From Chondrus crispus (lineage: Eukaryota; Rhodophyta; Florideophyceae; Gigartinales; Gigartinaceae), in assembly GCF_000350225.1 (NCBI RefSeq), contig NW_005178511.1:1-64000 (forward strand): a stretch of 64,000 nt of DNA. Direction: 5' to 3'. The number at the start of each line of letters is the position of its first letter. Position 1 is the stretch's first letter. A model generated the notes under the pieces. The model saw nothing but the letters and a program-made list of their open reading frames with translations. It was not told the DNA's origin and ran no database searches. Both the position numbers and the translations under genes were made by a program. Shown here in pieces: positions 19,378-29,215 of this stretch.

Positions 19378-20044
19378 TGTAGTATAACCCCCCCCTGGGG
19401 CTTTATTTTAGTTTAGATCAACTCAGAATCGGATCGGTTACTGTAGGGCTCGATGCTCTACAGTACCACCACGTGTACCTCCAAGTACAGGGGGCGCACG
19501 TGTACACGTGTACGCGCGGAACGAAGAGCGCGCACACACGTGTACTGTCAACCCCGATGGCTGACAGTATTACAGTGTCGACCGACCGCTACAGTACGTC
19601 GCTACAGTACATCGGTACTGTACTATTATGATAGGTTATTATGTACATTAAATATGGAGCGGACCGGCGGCGGGGGAGGAGGACAAGCACGGACTTGTCA
19701 CCCACCGACCGTCAAGGTCCGACTTCCCGCTTATTCTAAGGTAACGCTCGCTAATTACCTTAGAGCGGCACCGAGCGCGGGTTGAGGACGCGCGCGGTAC
19801 GCCCACGAGTCGGCTCTGCCTCCGCCCGTCGGTACTGGATCGTTACCCAGTACCGCGCCGGGGCGTCGAGGCGTCGACCCGCTCGCGCGTACCGGCGTCC
19901 TCCCCGTTCCCACTCTACCACGCTACCCGGGCCCGCTTCCCGGTGCCGTTAGCTGGTGTCCTGCTTCACCCCCGTTTTCCCGATCGACAAGGGTCTCGGT
20001 CGAACTGTGCATACACCCCTATCGCTGGGGGTGTTTATGCTACA
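19378..20044 (+). repeat. 3' LTR of gypsy chromovirus
   Basis: 667 bp, no indels against 8261-8927, and 11 substitutions by eye. It ends GCTACA at 20044 and is followed by AAGGTCATTC, which does not repeat the left flank. Confidence 0.95.
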
Positions 20045-20581
20045 AAGGTCATTCATACCAATCGTAGAAAATGCAGTTTCAAAAAGAGCAATTCGCTCGT
20101 TCATGCAAACCTTGCATTGCTGCAGTAGTTCTTCCAATACAAGGACAAGATGCCCTGTCCGCGTGGAGGGTAAACTGTGAGCCAGCAGTTCAATTCTGGT
20201 GTTTCCGACAGCTGAGCTGACGAAAAATCGAGCACGCTCTGCTAAAATGTTATTACAATACTCCCTTTCCAACATTACCGGATGAAGTCGCGGCTTTTTT
20301 AGTTGCCATCCTTGGGAAGGGTCTTCGTAGTTTCGCCCTGCAGCCGCAGCTCTACCACCTCGTACGCCTCTGCCTCGTCCTCTCCCCCTGCCTCGTCCCC
20401 TTGCTCTTCCTCGAACTATATTGCGTACTCGTGCGCTGTCGTCTGTATTCAGGCCTGTTCCCCTGCGTTGTGACGCTCCAGCTGTGGCCATTTGGCGTTC
20501 TGCGGTCGAGATTGTTCTTGCAGCGGGTGTCGGCGGATTCGAACCTGCATGGTCAGGCTCTTCTTGGAAGACAGACGCCAT
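20045..20581 (-). pseudogene. RG-repeat protein truncated by gypsy LTR
   Basis: From ATG 20581 the frame is open for exactly 179 codons and then enters LTR sequence. The product starts MASVFQEEPDH, has an arginine-glycine run (RGRARGRGRGRGRGRG) near residue 65, and continues with a helical-looking segment up to the LTR. RG repeats usually mediate RNA or nucleic-acid contacts. I do not recognise a family, and it may belong to an unknown mobile element. The C-terminal part is lost to the insertion or to a later rearrangement. Confidence 0.4.
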
Positions 20582-20778
20582 AAGGAAGGGGGCAAGCGGC
20601 AAGCGGAGTGAGGCGCATGCAGCAGGCCGTAGCAGCCCTTGCTGAAATCCGTTTTCAAAACTTGAAGTTGTGTTGGGAAGCCTAGCCCCAGACGCAGAAT
20701 GACTAGCTTGATTGAATGATAATGTGGCGTCAATTGGCTGCTAAAAAGGGCAAAAGGAAGGTATGTTTTGTGTCCCCA

Positions 20779-20851
20779 AAGTACACTGTAGTGTACTTCG
20801 GAACATATCCGGGAAGTTTGATTTCTTTCAGAAGTACACTGGAGTGTACTT
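20779..20851. repeat. Two copies of a short inverted repeat AAGTACACT..AGTGTACTT
   Basis: At 20779-20798 and again at 20832-20851, arms AAGTACACT/AGTGTACTT are separated by 2 nt (GT in one copy, GG in the other). The spacing between copies is 53 bp. No neighbouring gene explains them. Confidence 0.7.
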
Positions 20852-20900
20852 TACGAACAGTAGGAATATCATTGCCTTGCATTCCTTCCCTAAAGTGCTA

Positions 20901-23168
20901 CCCTTCTCACCGGCTCAATTTGGGCACATTTTGACACCTCTCGAAATCTCTCATTTTACCACTGTATTCGCCAATTTCTTCTTACAAAAAAGCCACCACT
21001 GCCAGCCCCAGATGCCATCCGGCTCAATTCGAGCACCCCCACCGCGGCGTACTCACCGGAGTTGCGACAGTCCGAGCAAACTTCGTGCCGCAATTTGTTA
21101 GCGATCTCCATCCGGACTGTCTCCCCTGCCCTGAGCACAAAACGGGGAGCGCCTAGGCCATTTTTTAAGGGGACATCATCTAAAGAAGTCCAAAAGCTAC
21201 TCCCAAATTGCGGACAACCTCCTCCTTTCCCGTAGGCACTACATTTTCCTTATCACCGGATGTCGTGCTCGACACACTCCGCCCATCTGCTTGGACAGCT
21301 GCTATGATTTCTTTATCAACATTGGCATACTATGCAGTCTCTGAAACCCGCTGTGAGACGTCGGATGTCAGCACGGCCGCGCCTTGCATTCTGCCACTCC
21401 TCTTACGAGCTTTTCGAGTCGCCGATGCTGTCTTGGACGCGCGTATCTCGCTAACCAAAATTTTGTTGACCCGATAGTGCGATCGTAGAACACAGGCGAC
21501 TTCTACCAGCAACCGGGATGCCGGCAGTCTCCCGTCTGTCAGCTGATGGATTCTTCTTTGTAACTTGTTTGTTTGGAGCCGAGAACCATCAAGTTTTTCT
21601 TCACTTGCATGGCCACGTACTGTACTCACTGGAGTATTCTTGCAAACAATTGAAGGGGAATTATAGGACTCTGGGGAGGACACAAACTCGAGAAAGCGGT
21701 AGTCCATGGGCCAGAGGCCACATTTTGAGAAGGACTTTCTGGCATCATCTGGCGTGATCGCTTGGTGTCCGGCCACTGCCAGTTTGATCTTGTACGAAGT
21801 GTTGGCCCAAGACAGATGGCTCATGGACAACAATTCGTCCCGAATTCTGCGCACTGTTTGCTGAAATGTTCGATTTACAAACTGGTCGCAAGTTTGTAGA
21901 ATATGGGTTGTGTTTGCCGGGAGTCTTACGACAACAATATTTATTCTCTCACAGGCTTCAAACCACTCCAAACCGTCTCGAGAGCTGTGGCCGTCCACCA
22001 AGAGGAAAATATGGTTTTCTGAATCGATAGCTTTTCTCACATGATTGTTGATGTGTTCAGCATTTTTGACGATAATCTTGCGGTCCACGGACCCCCATTT
22101 CGTCACGTGGAGAGCGGTTTCTGGCGGAAACCATCTTTCCTCACAAAGCCAGTGTGGGACCCGTATGAATTGGTAAAGTGAATCTTGCTGAGGGGTTGCT
22201 TCCAAGCATTCACAACCTTTTTTCCCGACGCCGGAAGAAAAAGGGGCGCAATATTCCCACAAGCAGCTACGGCAATTCCCGCTGTGACATGCTTTCCTGC
22301 GTCCTTTATGCTGCTTTTTGACACCCCACTACGCGCACTGGATGAGATGTAACACTTCACTTTCCGGCCATACCCCCCCCCTGATACGGCCGTCTCGTCC
22401 CAGTTCCAAATGCGGTGTGGATCTAAACAAATTCCCGGATGCTCTTGCGCAACTTTTTCGAAGGCCTGCTTGAGAGTCAATACATGGGACTGGTTTTCAG
22501 CAGCAAGACGAGCGCTGGAGACGTTTTCAGCAACGCGGTAGGCAAGGGAGCGGTTTCGAGCCTGGAAAGAGCGGATTGCGTCTGGTGAGGGCAGTCCATG
22601 GGCATATTTCACACAGTGATCTGCGGCTATTCGGGCATGTACAATGCTCATTACTGAGTTTTCTACTGCAAATCAGTGCTTGGCGGCATGAAGGGTCCGT
22701 TCGACGACAAGTTTTTCCTCGCATTGAAACAACAGTTATGCGGCCAGGGTGATTGCTTTCCGGATTAAGCATTTTCTCAAGCGCTTCCGGGTTTGAGCCA
22801 TCGTAAGCTGATTTGATTCTTGTAGCTGTGGTTCGGGACACGCCTGTCTCTTTGGAAGCTTGGAGGGCGCTTTTGCCCTCCTGTATTAAAGAAAAGAGCT
22901 TTGCACGGTGAGCACGCTCCTCCTATCTCTTATTGATTCGCCTTTCGTTTGCGAGCGTTTGCGCTCTCATGGACGGTGGCATAATGCCACCGTCAGCTCA
23001 GCGTGCGTGTAGAGAGGAGGAGGGAGGACTCAACTGTCTGGGTGTGGGGTGTGAATATGTGAGATGAAGTGTGGCATTTTTTAGAAGGCGGGAAGGGCGG
23101 AGGATTGTTGTTTGAATGGTGCCCAAATTAAGCCATTACAGTACCCAAATTAAGCCGGTGAGAAGGGG
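20901..23168 (-). mobile_element. pogo/Tigger-like DNA transposon with TA duplication
   Basis: The left end reads TA then CCCTTCTCACCGGCTCAATT; the right end, inverted, reads TA then CCCCTTCTCACCGGCTTAAT. TA target copies lie at 20899-20900 and 23169-23170. The right end contains the terminal motif twice (CCCAAATTAAGCC at 23120-23133 and 23144-23156), a subterminal repeat likely bound by transposase. The element is 2,268 bp and carries one broken minus-strand transposase. It sits only about 140 bp upstream of the PNGase start codon. Confidence 0.85.
21330..22930 (-). pseudogene. pogo-like DDE transposase, frameshifted
   Basis: The reading begins with a psq-type helix-turn-helix (AKLFSLIQEGKSALQASKETGVSR, in pieces near 22910-22840). 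A frame change is needed near 22650 to reach the DDE domain, which has the first acidic site in IWNWDETAVSGGG. Another change near 22110 leads to LLVDGHSSRDGLEWFEACE and RLPANTTHILQTCDQFVNRTFQQTV, the region of the second and third acidic residues in the DDE_1 (pogo/Tigger/jerky) family. A lysine- and arginine-rich tail follows. At least two frameshifts inactivate it. Confidence 0.85.
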
Positions 23169-23306
23169 TACGGGGAGTATCTTTGCCCGTGCGGTGCGTT
23201 TTGCAATTGTGCTCCCAGTTTTATACCACACGCTTCCTCTTTCCCATTCGGCACCTCTCTCCCTTTGAAGACGCCTTCGGACACGTATCTCTTCCTGCCA
23301 GGCAGA

Positions 23307-24626
23307 ATGCCTGCAATTCTTGTGCGGTTCACCGACTCAGAACAAATGCATTCGGTTGAAGCAGACCCTTCACGCGCATCTCTACTAGATTTTCGGTACC
23401 AACTCTTCTCTTTGACTGACATTCCGCCTGACCAAATTGAGGTCCAAGTCGGAACAGAGCACTTCTTTCCTAATGACGACCTTGACGCAGGTCGAACACT
23501 AGCTAGCATCGGAATCTATCCGGGAGATATTGTTATTTGTAGAGACGTAAATGGTACCAAAGGACAAGTACAGCTTCATGAGGTACAACAAGAGACGAAG
23601 GCCTTGGGTGTGTCAGACTTGCAAGCAGCGCTCGAACAAGTTTCACTCAACTCCAGCAATAGGAAATCCGTAGCGGGCGCTTCGTCGGACAATGGCCACC
23701 AAGTCGATTCAAAGACACGCGAATTCCTTTCGCAGGTATCAAAGTACCAGCAGGCTGTGTGCGCATATGAAGATGCCGACTTCCAAGACAAGGCGAGAAA
23801 AACAGCCCCGCTACAGGAATTGCGACTCAAAGCCAACGACCGGCTTGAAAAGCAGCGCAAGGACTACCCGACCTATGAGCTTGCCCTTGCCAAAGAGCTG
23901 CTTACTTGGTTTAAAGAATCATTTTTCACTTGGGTCAACTCCCCAGACTGCTGGTCTTGCGGCAAAGAAACGGCCTTGGTCGGGATGGCGCCTCCAACGG
24001 ATCATGAATTGAAGCACGGCGGCTCGCGAGTCGAGCAGCACGACTGCCAAGCGTGCGGTGCGACGACGCGGTTCCCGCGCTACAACGACGCGGGGAAGCT
24101 ACTGGAGACGCGCAAAGGGCGGTGCGGCGAGTGGGCGCAGGCGTTCACGCTGATAGCGCGGGCGGCCGGGCTTCGCGTACGCGTCGTGCACGACTGGACG
24201 GACCACGTGTGGACGGAGATATACACGCCCGAGGGGGAGGGCGGCGGGAGATGGGTGCACGCGGACTCGTGCGAGAATGAGCTGGATAAGCCGCTGCTGT
24301 ACGAGAGCGGGTGGAAGAAGAAGCTCAACTATTGCGTGGCGACGGGCGTGGATTGCGTGATGGACGTGACGAGACGGTATACAGAAGATTTTAAGGCGCT
24401 TGCGGTGAGGAGGACGCTGGCCGAGGAGGGCGCGTTGCAGAAGGGGCTCGCGCGTATGAACGAGGAGGTGATCGCGAAGCTGCCTATCGGGGAACGGGAG
24501 GAGGCAATGAGGAAATACTTTGCGGACGTTGAGCAAATTGGGTTGCCACAGGCAAGTGGTGAAGGGCTTTCGGGACGGCAGTCGGGCAGTCAAGCATGGA
24601 TTAACGCGAGAGGGGAAGGGGGATGA
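23307..24626 (+). CDS. NGLY1: Peptide:N-glycanase (PNGase), UBL plus transglutaminase-like core
   Basis: 439 aa from ATG 23307, the first ATG of the frame. Residues about 1-80 form a ubiquitin-like domain (MPAILVRF... GDIVICRD), which in family members can contact the proteasome or its shuttles. The core has two zinc CxxC pairs (C215/C218 and C247/C250) and the catalytic triad of cytosolic PNGase: Cys273 in KGRCGEWAQ, His300 in TDHVWTE and Asp320 in WVHADSCEN. The enzyme cleaves the Asn-GlcNAc amide bond on misfolded glycoproteins exported from the ER, ahead of proteasomal degradation. The PUB and PAW domains of the animal enzyme are absent, as in yeast PNG1. GC content rises sharply from about 24,000 on, with no break in the domain. 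Confidence 0.93.
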   Translation: MPAILVRFTDSEQMHSVEADPSRASLLDFRYQLFSLTDIPPDQIEVQVGTEHFFPNDDLDAGRTLASIGIYPGDIVICRDVNGTKGQVQLHEVQQETKALGVSDLQAALEQVSLNSSNRKSVAGASSDNGHQVDSKTREFLSQVSKYQQAVCAYEDADFQDKARKTAPLQELRLKANDRLEKQRKDYPTYELALAKELLTWFKESFFTWVNSPDCWSCGKETALVGMAPPTDHELKHGGSRVEQHDCQACGATTRFPRYNDAGKLLETRKGRCGEWAQAFTLIARAAGLRVRVVHDWTDHVWTEIYTPEGEGGGRWVHADSCENELDKPLLYESGWKKKLNYCVATGVDCVMDVTRRYTEDFKALAVRRTLAEEGALQKGLARMNEEVIAKLPIGEREEAMRKYFADVEQIGLPQASGEGLSGRQSGSQAWINARGEGG

Positions 24627-25120
24627 GGCGAGCAGAGGTGTGGTGATTCGGTTGAGGGGTTGTACCACAGCGGTTAATCATTGCTCTTTAGAGAGTCACT
24701 TTGACAAAGCGCAGCATTGCATGCATCGCTTCGAGTTTCGTCCTCAACTGCTAGCATGTCGTGCTCATCCCCGTTGTCGACTCTTTCTCGACATAAACGA
24801 GTAGCCTTCGCTTCTGCTCCCGCGCGAGCCACACGAGCTTTCCGAGCGCCATCGCCGGGAGCTGAAAGGGTCGGCGCGCTCGTGCATTTGTGCACGACGC
24901 AAGCGGCAGAAACGCAAAAACGGGCGGTGCAGTGCATGAAGTTAGGATGAGTAGTTTAATTTGTACTACAAGACGCGGCGCGGCCACGGACCCGCGGCGC
25001 TCGCTGCGCGCGGTCTCGGCAAGCTCTCGGGCGCGTGGGGCGTCCCGAAGCGTGTGCGACTGCGCGGGCGTGCACGGGCGCGTGCGCCGGTGCGGCTGGC
25101 CGCGAGCGGCGGCGGCGCAG
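24627..25120. other. Intergenic, nothing recognised
   Basis: 3' region shared by PNGase and the convergent 47-aa gene. It is GC-rich toward 25,000; the ORFs there are arginine-rich low-complexity readings without a domain. Confidence 0.6.
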
Positions 25121-25264
25121 TTAGAGTTTCTTGAGGGCGTCGTTGGCGTACAGCAGGGTGTCCGTCGAAGGGTCCATAGAGGCGAGCGCACCGACGGAGA
25201 GGACAAGGATGACGATGAGGCCGAGCGAGCTCCAGAAGATGATCTGGAACATTTCGTAGTCCAT
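25121..25264 (-). CDS. 47-aa membrane protein like the C-terminus of renin receptor/ATP6AP2
   Basis: From ATG 25264 to TAA, MDYEMFQIIFWSSLGLIVIL opens a single membrane span (about residues 8-28). It is followed by ASMDPSTDTLLYANDALKKL. The FW..LGLIV..LVL span followed by MDP..D.LLY matches the C-terminal transmembrane region of ATP6AP2 (renin receptor), a V-ATPase accessory subunit whose C-terminal piece stays in the Vo sector. Here only this piece is encoded, as a free-standing gene with a short cytosolic tail ending KKL. The proposal is by motif only; a spliced upstream exon with a luminal domain cannot be excluded, because the frame stays open upstream of the ATG. Confidence 0.6.
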   Translation of the reverse strand: MDYEMFQIIFWSSLGLIVILVLSVGALASMDPSTDTLLYANDALKKL

Positions 25265-26403
25265 AGCGAAGGGGGTGGGTGGGCGGCGGGGTGCGGGCGG
25301 GGGGAACGTGGACGGGGGAAGGGAAGGTGGGAGTCGCTTGTTGGCGAGGAGGATGGTGTGGCGCAGCGAAAGGACTGGGCGGGATGTTTGCGCAACGGAA
25401 GCATCCGATTGACAGTTGGGATTCACAGGACGGGTTCGCCTGTGTTGCTGACAACCTTTACACGTGTACACGGTAACGATTCTGCAACACGTGTGCACGT
25501 GGAATATTTATTCGCGTAAATTTTCACTCGAGCCCTAAACGTTTTTCCAACATTTGTCTTCTGGCCGCCGGAGCTCGTGCATTTGGCGATCGCCGGCGGG
25601 CAACCCGTTCACTGTCCAAGCTTTGGAATCCTATTTAAGCCGCCTCACGTTCACCACTCCTTCCGCTACGAACGAGGTTGTCAGCTTGCAATCCTCGATA
25701 GCCTGTGCCTTCACACAGGCGCATCCCGCTAGTCCAAGTACAGTCCCGAACAACACTAGCCCGTTGGCGGGCCCAGCACCGCGGTGGCCGTCGCCTCTGC
25801 GTCGCGGGCCTGTCCGCGCACTGCGTGTTACCCGTTGCTTCTCCCTTTCTATCCATTCTCCGCGATCTAGTAGAGCGCCAATCGCCGGTTTAACGAACTG
25901 CACAAATTCGACTTGTACTTGTTCTGTCGCATTTCTGTTGCGACAGTTCAATCATACCGGCGTAGACAAAAGATGTCGTCAAAAGCACCCATGTTGTCGC
26001 TTATTCACGCGCTCGTGGGCCGTAACCGGCACCGACAATTACTCTAGCCCTTCTGTACATTTAAACATTAGATTGTTCTCAGCCAGCGGTCGAACCCGAA
26101 GAAGCAAACCATTGATATCCACACATATTCGCAGTAGATAGCTGCTCCTGCTGATTTCTATATCAAGGTCCGAGTCGCAATATATATCTGTTGCTGTGGT
26201 ATGCAGTCAGACTGTGGCAAGAACGGTACACCGCAAACGTTTGCATTTAATCATCGGTGCCATATGTGAGGAGAAAAGACCATTGTTGAGAAAAGACTCA
26301 CGAATTGGAGGCCCGTTGAAGGATCACAAAATCTATAGGTGAAAACCCTGTCAAATTTTAATCGACGGTCTTCTCTGCAATGCCAGGTTCTGCAACAAGA
26401 CGC
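25265..26403. other. Intergenic between small membrane gene and uL4
   Basis: It contains CACGTGTAC-type motifs (25,457-25,501) of the same kind as the gypsy LTR, and a 195-codon plus-strand open frame (25554-26141) without recognisable domains. I see no convincing gene. Confidence 0.5.
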
Positions 26404-27504
26404 CTAGTTAGCGATCATCTGTTCGTAGAAGGCCTTCCCAGCCGACTTGTCCGCCGAGGCAGTTATGGTCTTTTTCTGCACCTCCTTCTTCTGGATTCTG
26501 GCGTACGGGTTGAGTTTGAACAACACCTCCGTGTTACGGAGCGGATTCTTCTTCCTCTGTACCCACGTTTTCTTCTCAGCGATCGGTCGGATCACGGACT
26601 GGATCTCATCCGAGTTGATAATACGCGCCACATCCGAGTTGGAAATGATATTCTTCGGCAGCACAAAATTCTTCTTGATCGAAGATCCAGTTTCGCCGGT
26701 CCCGTAGATCGAGTCCAGCTTCTGAATCGCCTTCTCAGTCCAGATCACAAAGCGCCCGACGTGTCCACCGGGGGCAAGCTGCAGCAGATTCAAGCAATCA
26801 ACCGAGCACAAGTCCACACCCGGCAAGTTCCTGAACGCCTTGACGATCCCATCATCCTTCTCGTACACAACCAACGGCCCACGACGCTGCTTGAACCTAC
26901 GGTTACGAAGCTTACCCTTACCCGCGCGCATTTTCCTCGTCTCCATAACACGTTCGACATCATCGTACGCGCCCAACGACTTGAGCAGAGTAACAGCCTT
27001 GGCCGTCTTCTTCATCCCTTCAGCGGTGCCGTCGATCACGAGCGGGACCTCGGGCACGTCATCAATTTCATGGCCGCGCGCCATCACGAGCGCCGGCAAC
27101 GCACTAGCAGCGAGCGCCGAAACCACGGCATACCTCTTCTGCTTGCGAGGGACCTTACGGTGCCATTTCCTCCAGATCCTCGTGGGCGCAAACATGCGGC
27201 CGCCTCGGCACATGTTTCCGAACGCACCCTGTCCGGAGCGATGCGTACCGCCACCCGGGACACGCGGGATACGCGACACGGCGCGGCCTGTGCCCCACGA
27301 CTCGGCGGAACTCTGCATGCCGGCCATGCGCGAAACGGCGTACGGCTGGCGGTGGTTCTTGCGCATGCTCGTGTGCACGATCTGCACAAGGTCGTTGCGG
27401 ATGGGGGCCGTGAACACGGCGGGCATCGACGTCGAGCCGGACGGCTGGCCGGTCTCGGCGCTCAGAACCGTCACGACGGGGCGCGCGGCGGCGGGGCTCG
27501 ACAT
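26404..27504 (-). CDS. RPL4: 60S ribosomal protein L4 (uL4)
   Basis: 366 aa from ATG 27504, no intron. The sequence is uL4 throughout. The N-terminus is followed by the internal loop that lines the exit tunnel ([30 protein letters not shown] and [25 protein letters not shown]). Then come [36 protein letters not shown] and the eukaryotic C-terminal extension ([19 protein letters not shown]). It is a structural subunit of the large ribosomal subunit. Start and end agree with the eukaryotic family; the length is slightly below the animal protein, as expected for plant- and yeast-like forms. Confidence 0.97.
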   Translation of the reverse strand: MSSPAAARPVVTVLSAETGQPSGSTSMPAVFTAPIRNDLVQIVHTSMRKNHRQPYAVSRMAGMQSSAESWGTGRAVSRIPRVPGGGTHRSGQGAFGNMCRGGRMFAPTRIWRKWHRKVPRKQKRYAVVSALAASALPALVMARGHEIDDVPEVPLVIDGTAEGMKKTAKAVTLLKSLGAYDDVERVMETRKMRAGKGKLRNRRFKQRRGPLVVYEKDDGIVKAFRNLPGVDLCSVDCLNLLQLAPGGHVGRFVIWTEKAIQKLDSIYGTGETGSSIKKNFVLPKNIISNSDVARIINSDEIQSVIRPIAEKKTWVQRKKNPLRNTEVLFKLNPYARIQKKEVQKKTITASADKSAGKAFYEQMIAN

Positions 27505-28000
27505 GTTGGATTGCGGGTGGAGCTAGGCGGGAGGGTGACTCTTGCGTGATTGACTTTCGTGCGGTCGGTTGTAGAGGTTGGGGAGGGGGGCGATGGTAAT
27601 CAGGAGAGGGAATATGGCGGAGAGGTCGCCGGTCGGCGGCGATTTGATCGTGAACAATTTTGCCAAATATTTTGCCAAATATTTTTAGTCATGAAATTTC
27701 GCCTATTTAGGTTTGCGAGAAAATGAGCCAATAGGGTACGAAAAAGGAGAAATGCTACGTCCATACGGTCCCAAACTTTGAAAAGTAAAAACTCGAAAAA
27801 CAACCAAAACAAGCCTGAACCTGGAAAGCCTGATGACGCAGCTGTGCCGCGGCTTGTCAACATGCTTCTCTCATACTGCAAGCGAAGTTGTCAACATGGC
27901 AGTTGGTTAGAGAAGAAGAGGACACATTTATCAACTACTCTGCTGTCTTGGCAAGCAACTCCCTCCCTCGCCCAACAAGTACGAGTACGTGCATACCTTC
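27505..28000. other. Intergenic between uL4 and galactokinase
   Basis: About 500 bp holding the uL4 5' region and the galactokinase 3' region. AATATTTTGCCAAATATTTT near 27,660 is AT-rich and partly repeated. No gene seen. Confidence 0.6.
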
Positions 28001-29215
28001 TCACGCCGACGGAATCAGTTCAGTGACTGCCCTAGCCCCATCCCCTGCGAGTGTTGCAAACACGGTGGCCTCTTTGTTATTGTTGTGTTCCGGATACTGC
28101 TCCTTAAACGCCTGCATCAGCGCTTCCACACTTTTCTTCGCCACTAGCGTGACCGTACACCCTCCAAACCCACCCCCCGTAATCCTGCTCCCATACACCC
28201 CATCCACGCCCATCGCAATGTCCACAAGCGCGTCAATCTCTGGCGTGCTCACCTCGAACAGATCTCTCAGCGACACGTGACTCTCATGCATAAGCTTCCC
28301 AGTCCGCACCAAATCGCCATTCTCGAGACAAGTCTTCGCCTCCAGCGTGCGGATATCCTCCTGGATCGCATGCCGCGCCCGCTTCTCCGTTTCAACATCC
28401 AGCTCTTCCTTGACGGCCTGCAACATCTCCATATCACAATCCCTCAAATGTGTCACGTTCTTGTCCGGAAACTTAGCCGCCATCTTTGCCGCCGCGACCT
28501 CGCACTGCGCCCGTCTGCTCGGATACTCCGACCCCGACAGCTCGTGCTTATTGTTCGAGTCCGCGACGACGATCACGGCGTTGGGGTCATTGAGCGGCAC
28601 GGCCTTCACGTCCAGCGAGCGGCAGTCAATAAGCAAGGCGTACCCGGTTTGCCCCTTGCTCGATATCAGCTGGTCCATGATGCCGCATGGCACGCCGGCA
28701 AACTCATGCTCGCACTTCTGCCCCATCTTGGCGCGATCGGCCGGGTCGACTTGCAACCCCGCGAGCTGCTCGATGAGCACGCCCGTCGCCATCTCCAGGG
28801 ATGCGGACGAGCTGAGCCCGCCCCCCATGGGGACGTCGCTAACGATGACGGCGCGGAACGGAACGATGTTATGCCCATTGCGCGCATATATCGCAGTCAT
28901 CCCCTTGACGTACTTGACCCAGCCCGGGGTGTCCGGAGAGAAGGGAGTGTCGCCCGGGGTAAAGGAAAAGGGCTCGTCCGAAAAGGCGCCCGCGACGACA
29001 TGGCATTGCGTGTCGTCGGGGAGCGGGCAAGCGACAATGTATGTGTTCTTTTCTAAGGCAAGGGGAAAGACAAAGCCCTCGCTGTAGTCCACGTGCTCGC
29101 CGATGAGGTTGACGCGGCCAGGGGCCGCCACGGCGACCGTGGGGGGGCACGAGAAGGCATTTTGAAAGAGGGACGTGGCGCGGGCGACTCCTGCTTGGTC
29201 GGCGGTGGGGCTCAT
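28001..29215 (-). CDS. GALK: Galactokinase
   Basis: 404 aa from ATG 29215. The frame is open upstream for over 100 codons, but that stretch is proline/threonine-rich and starts inside likely 5' flank, so 29215 is chosen as the start just before the conserved domain. It contains the galactokinase signature APGRVNLIGEHVDYSEG (residues 31-47; Arg34 is the expected catalytic residue), the GHMP ATP loop PMGGGLSSSAS (129-139), GIMDQ with the catalytic-base Asp181, and the C-terminal GHMP motif TGGGFGGCTVTL. It phosphorylates galactose to galactose-1-phosphate with ATP, the entry step of the Leloir pathway, in the cytosol. In a galactan-making alga it would salvage galactose for UDP-sugar synthesis. 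Confidence 0.95.
   Translation of the reverse strand: MSPTADQAGVARATSLFQNAFSCPPTVAVAAPGRVNLIGEHVDYSEGFVFPLALEKNTYIVACPLPDDTQCHVVAGAFSDEPFSFTPGDTPFSPDTPGWVKYVKGMTAIYARNGHNIVPFRAVIVSDVPMGGGLSSSASLEMATGVLIEQLAGLQVDPADRAKMGQKCEHEFAGVPCGIMDQLISSKGQTGYALLIDCRSLDVKAVPLNDPNAVIVVADSNNKHELSGSEYPSRRAQCEVAAAKMAAKFPDKNVTHLRDCDMEMLQAVKEELDVETEKRARHAIQEDIRTLEAKTCLENGDLVRTGKLMHESHVSLRDLFEVSTPEIDALVDIAMGVDGVYGSRITGGGFGGCTVTLVAKKSVEALMQAFKEQYPEHNNNKEATVFATLAGDGARAVTELIPSA

Larger units (their letters stand above)
8261..20044 (+). mobile_element. Ty3/gypsy chromovirus, complete with both LTRs
   Basis: An 11,784-bp element bounded by two 667-bp LTRs that differ at 11 positions by eye count (about 1.6%), so the insertion is fairly recent. 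Order: 5' LTR, primer-binding site, one long gag-pol frame, one in-frame stop, integrase with chromodomain, a 3.1-kb noncoding spacer, polypurine tract, 3' LTR. The flanking bases do not match (ACCAA on the left, AAGGT on the right), so the expected target-site duplication is missing. The left flank is a copia element; the right flank is an unrelated minus-strand ORF. Confidence 0.95.
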
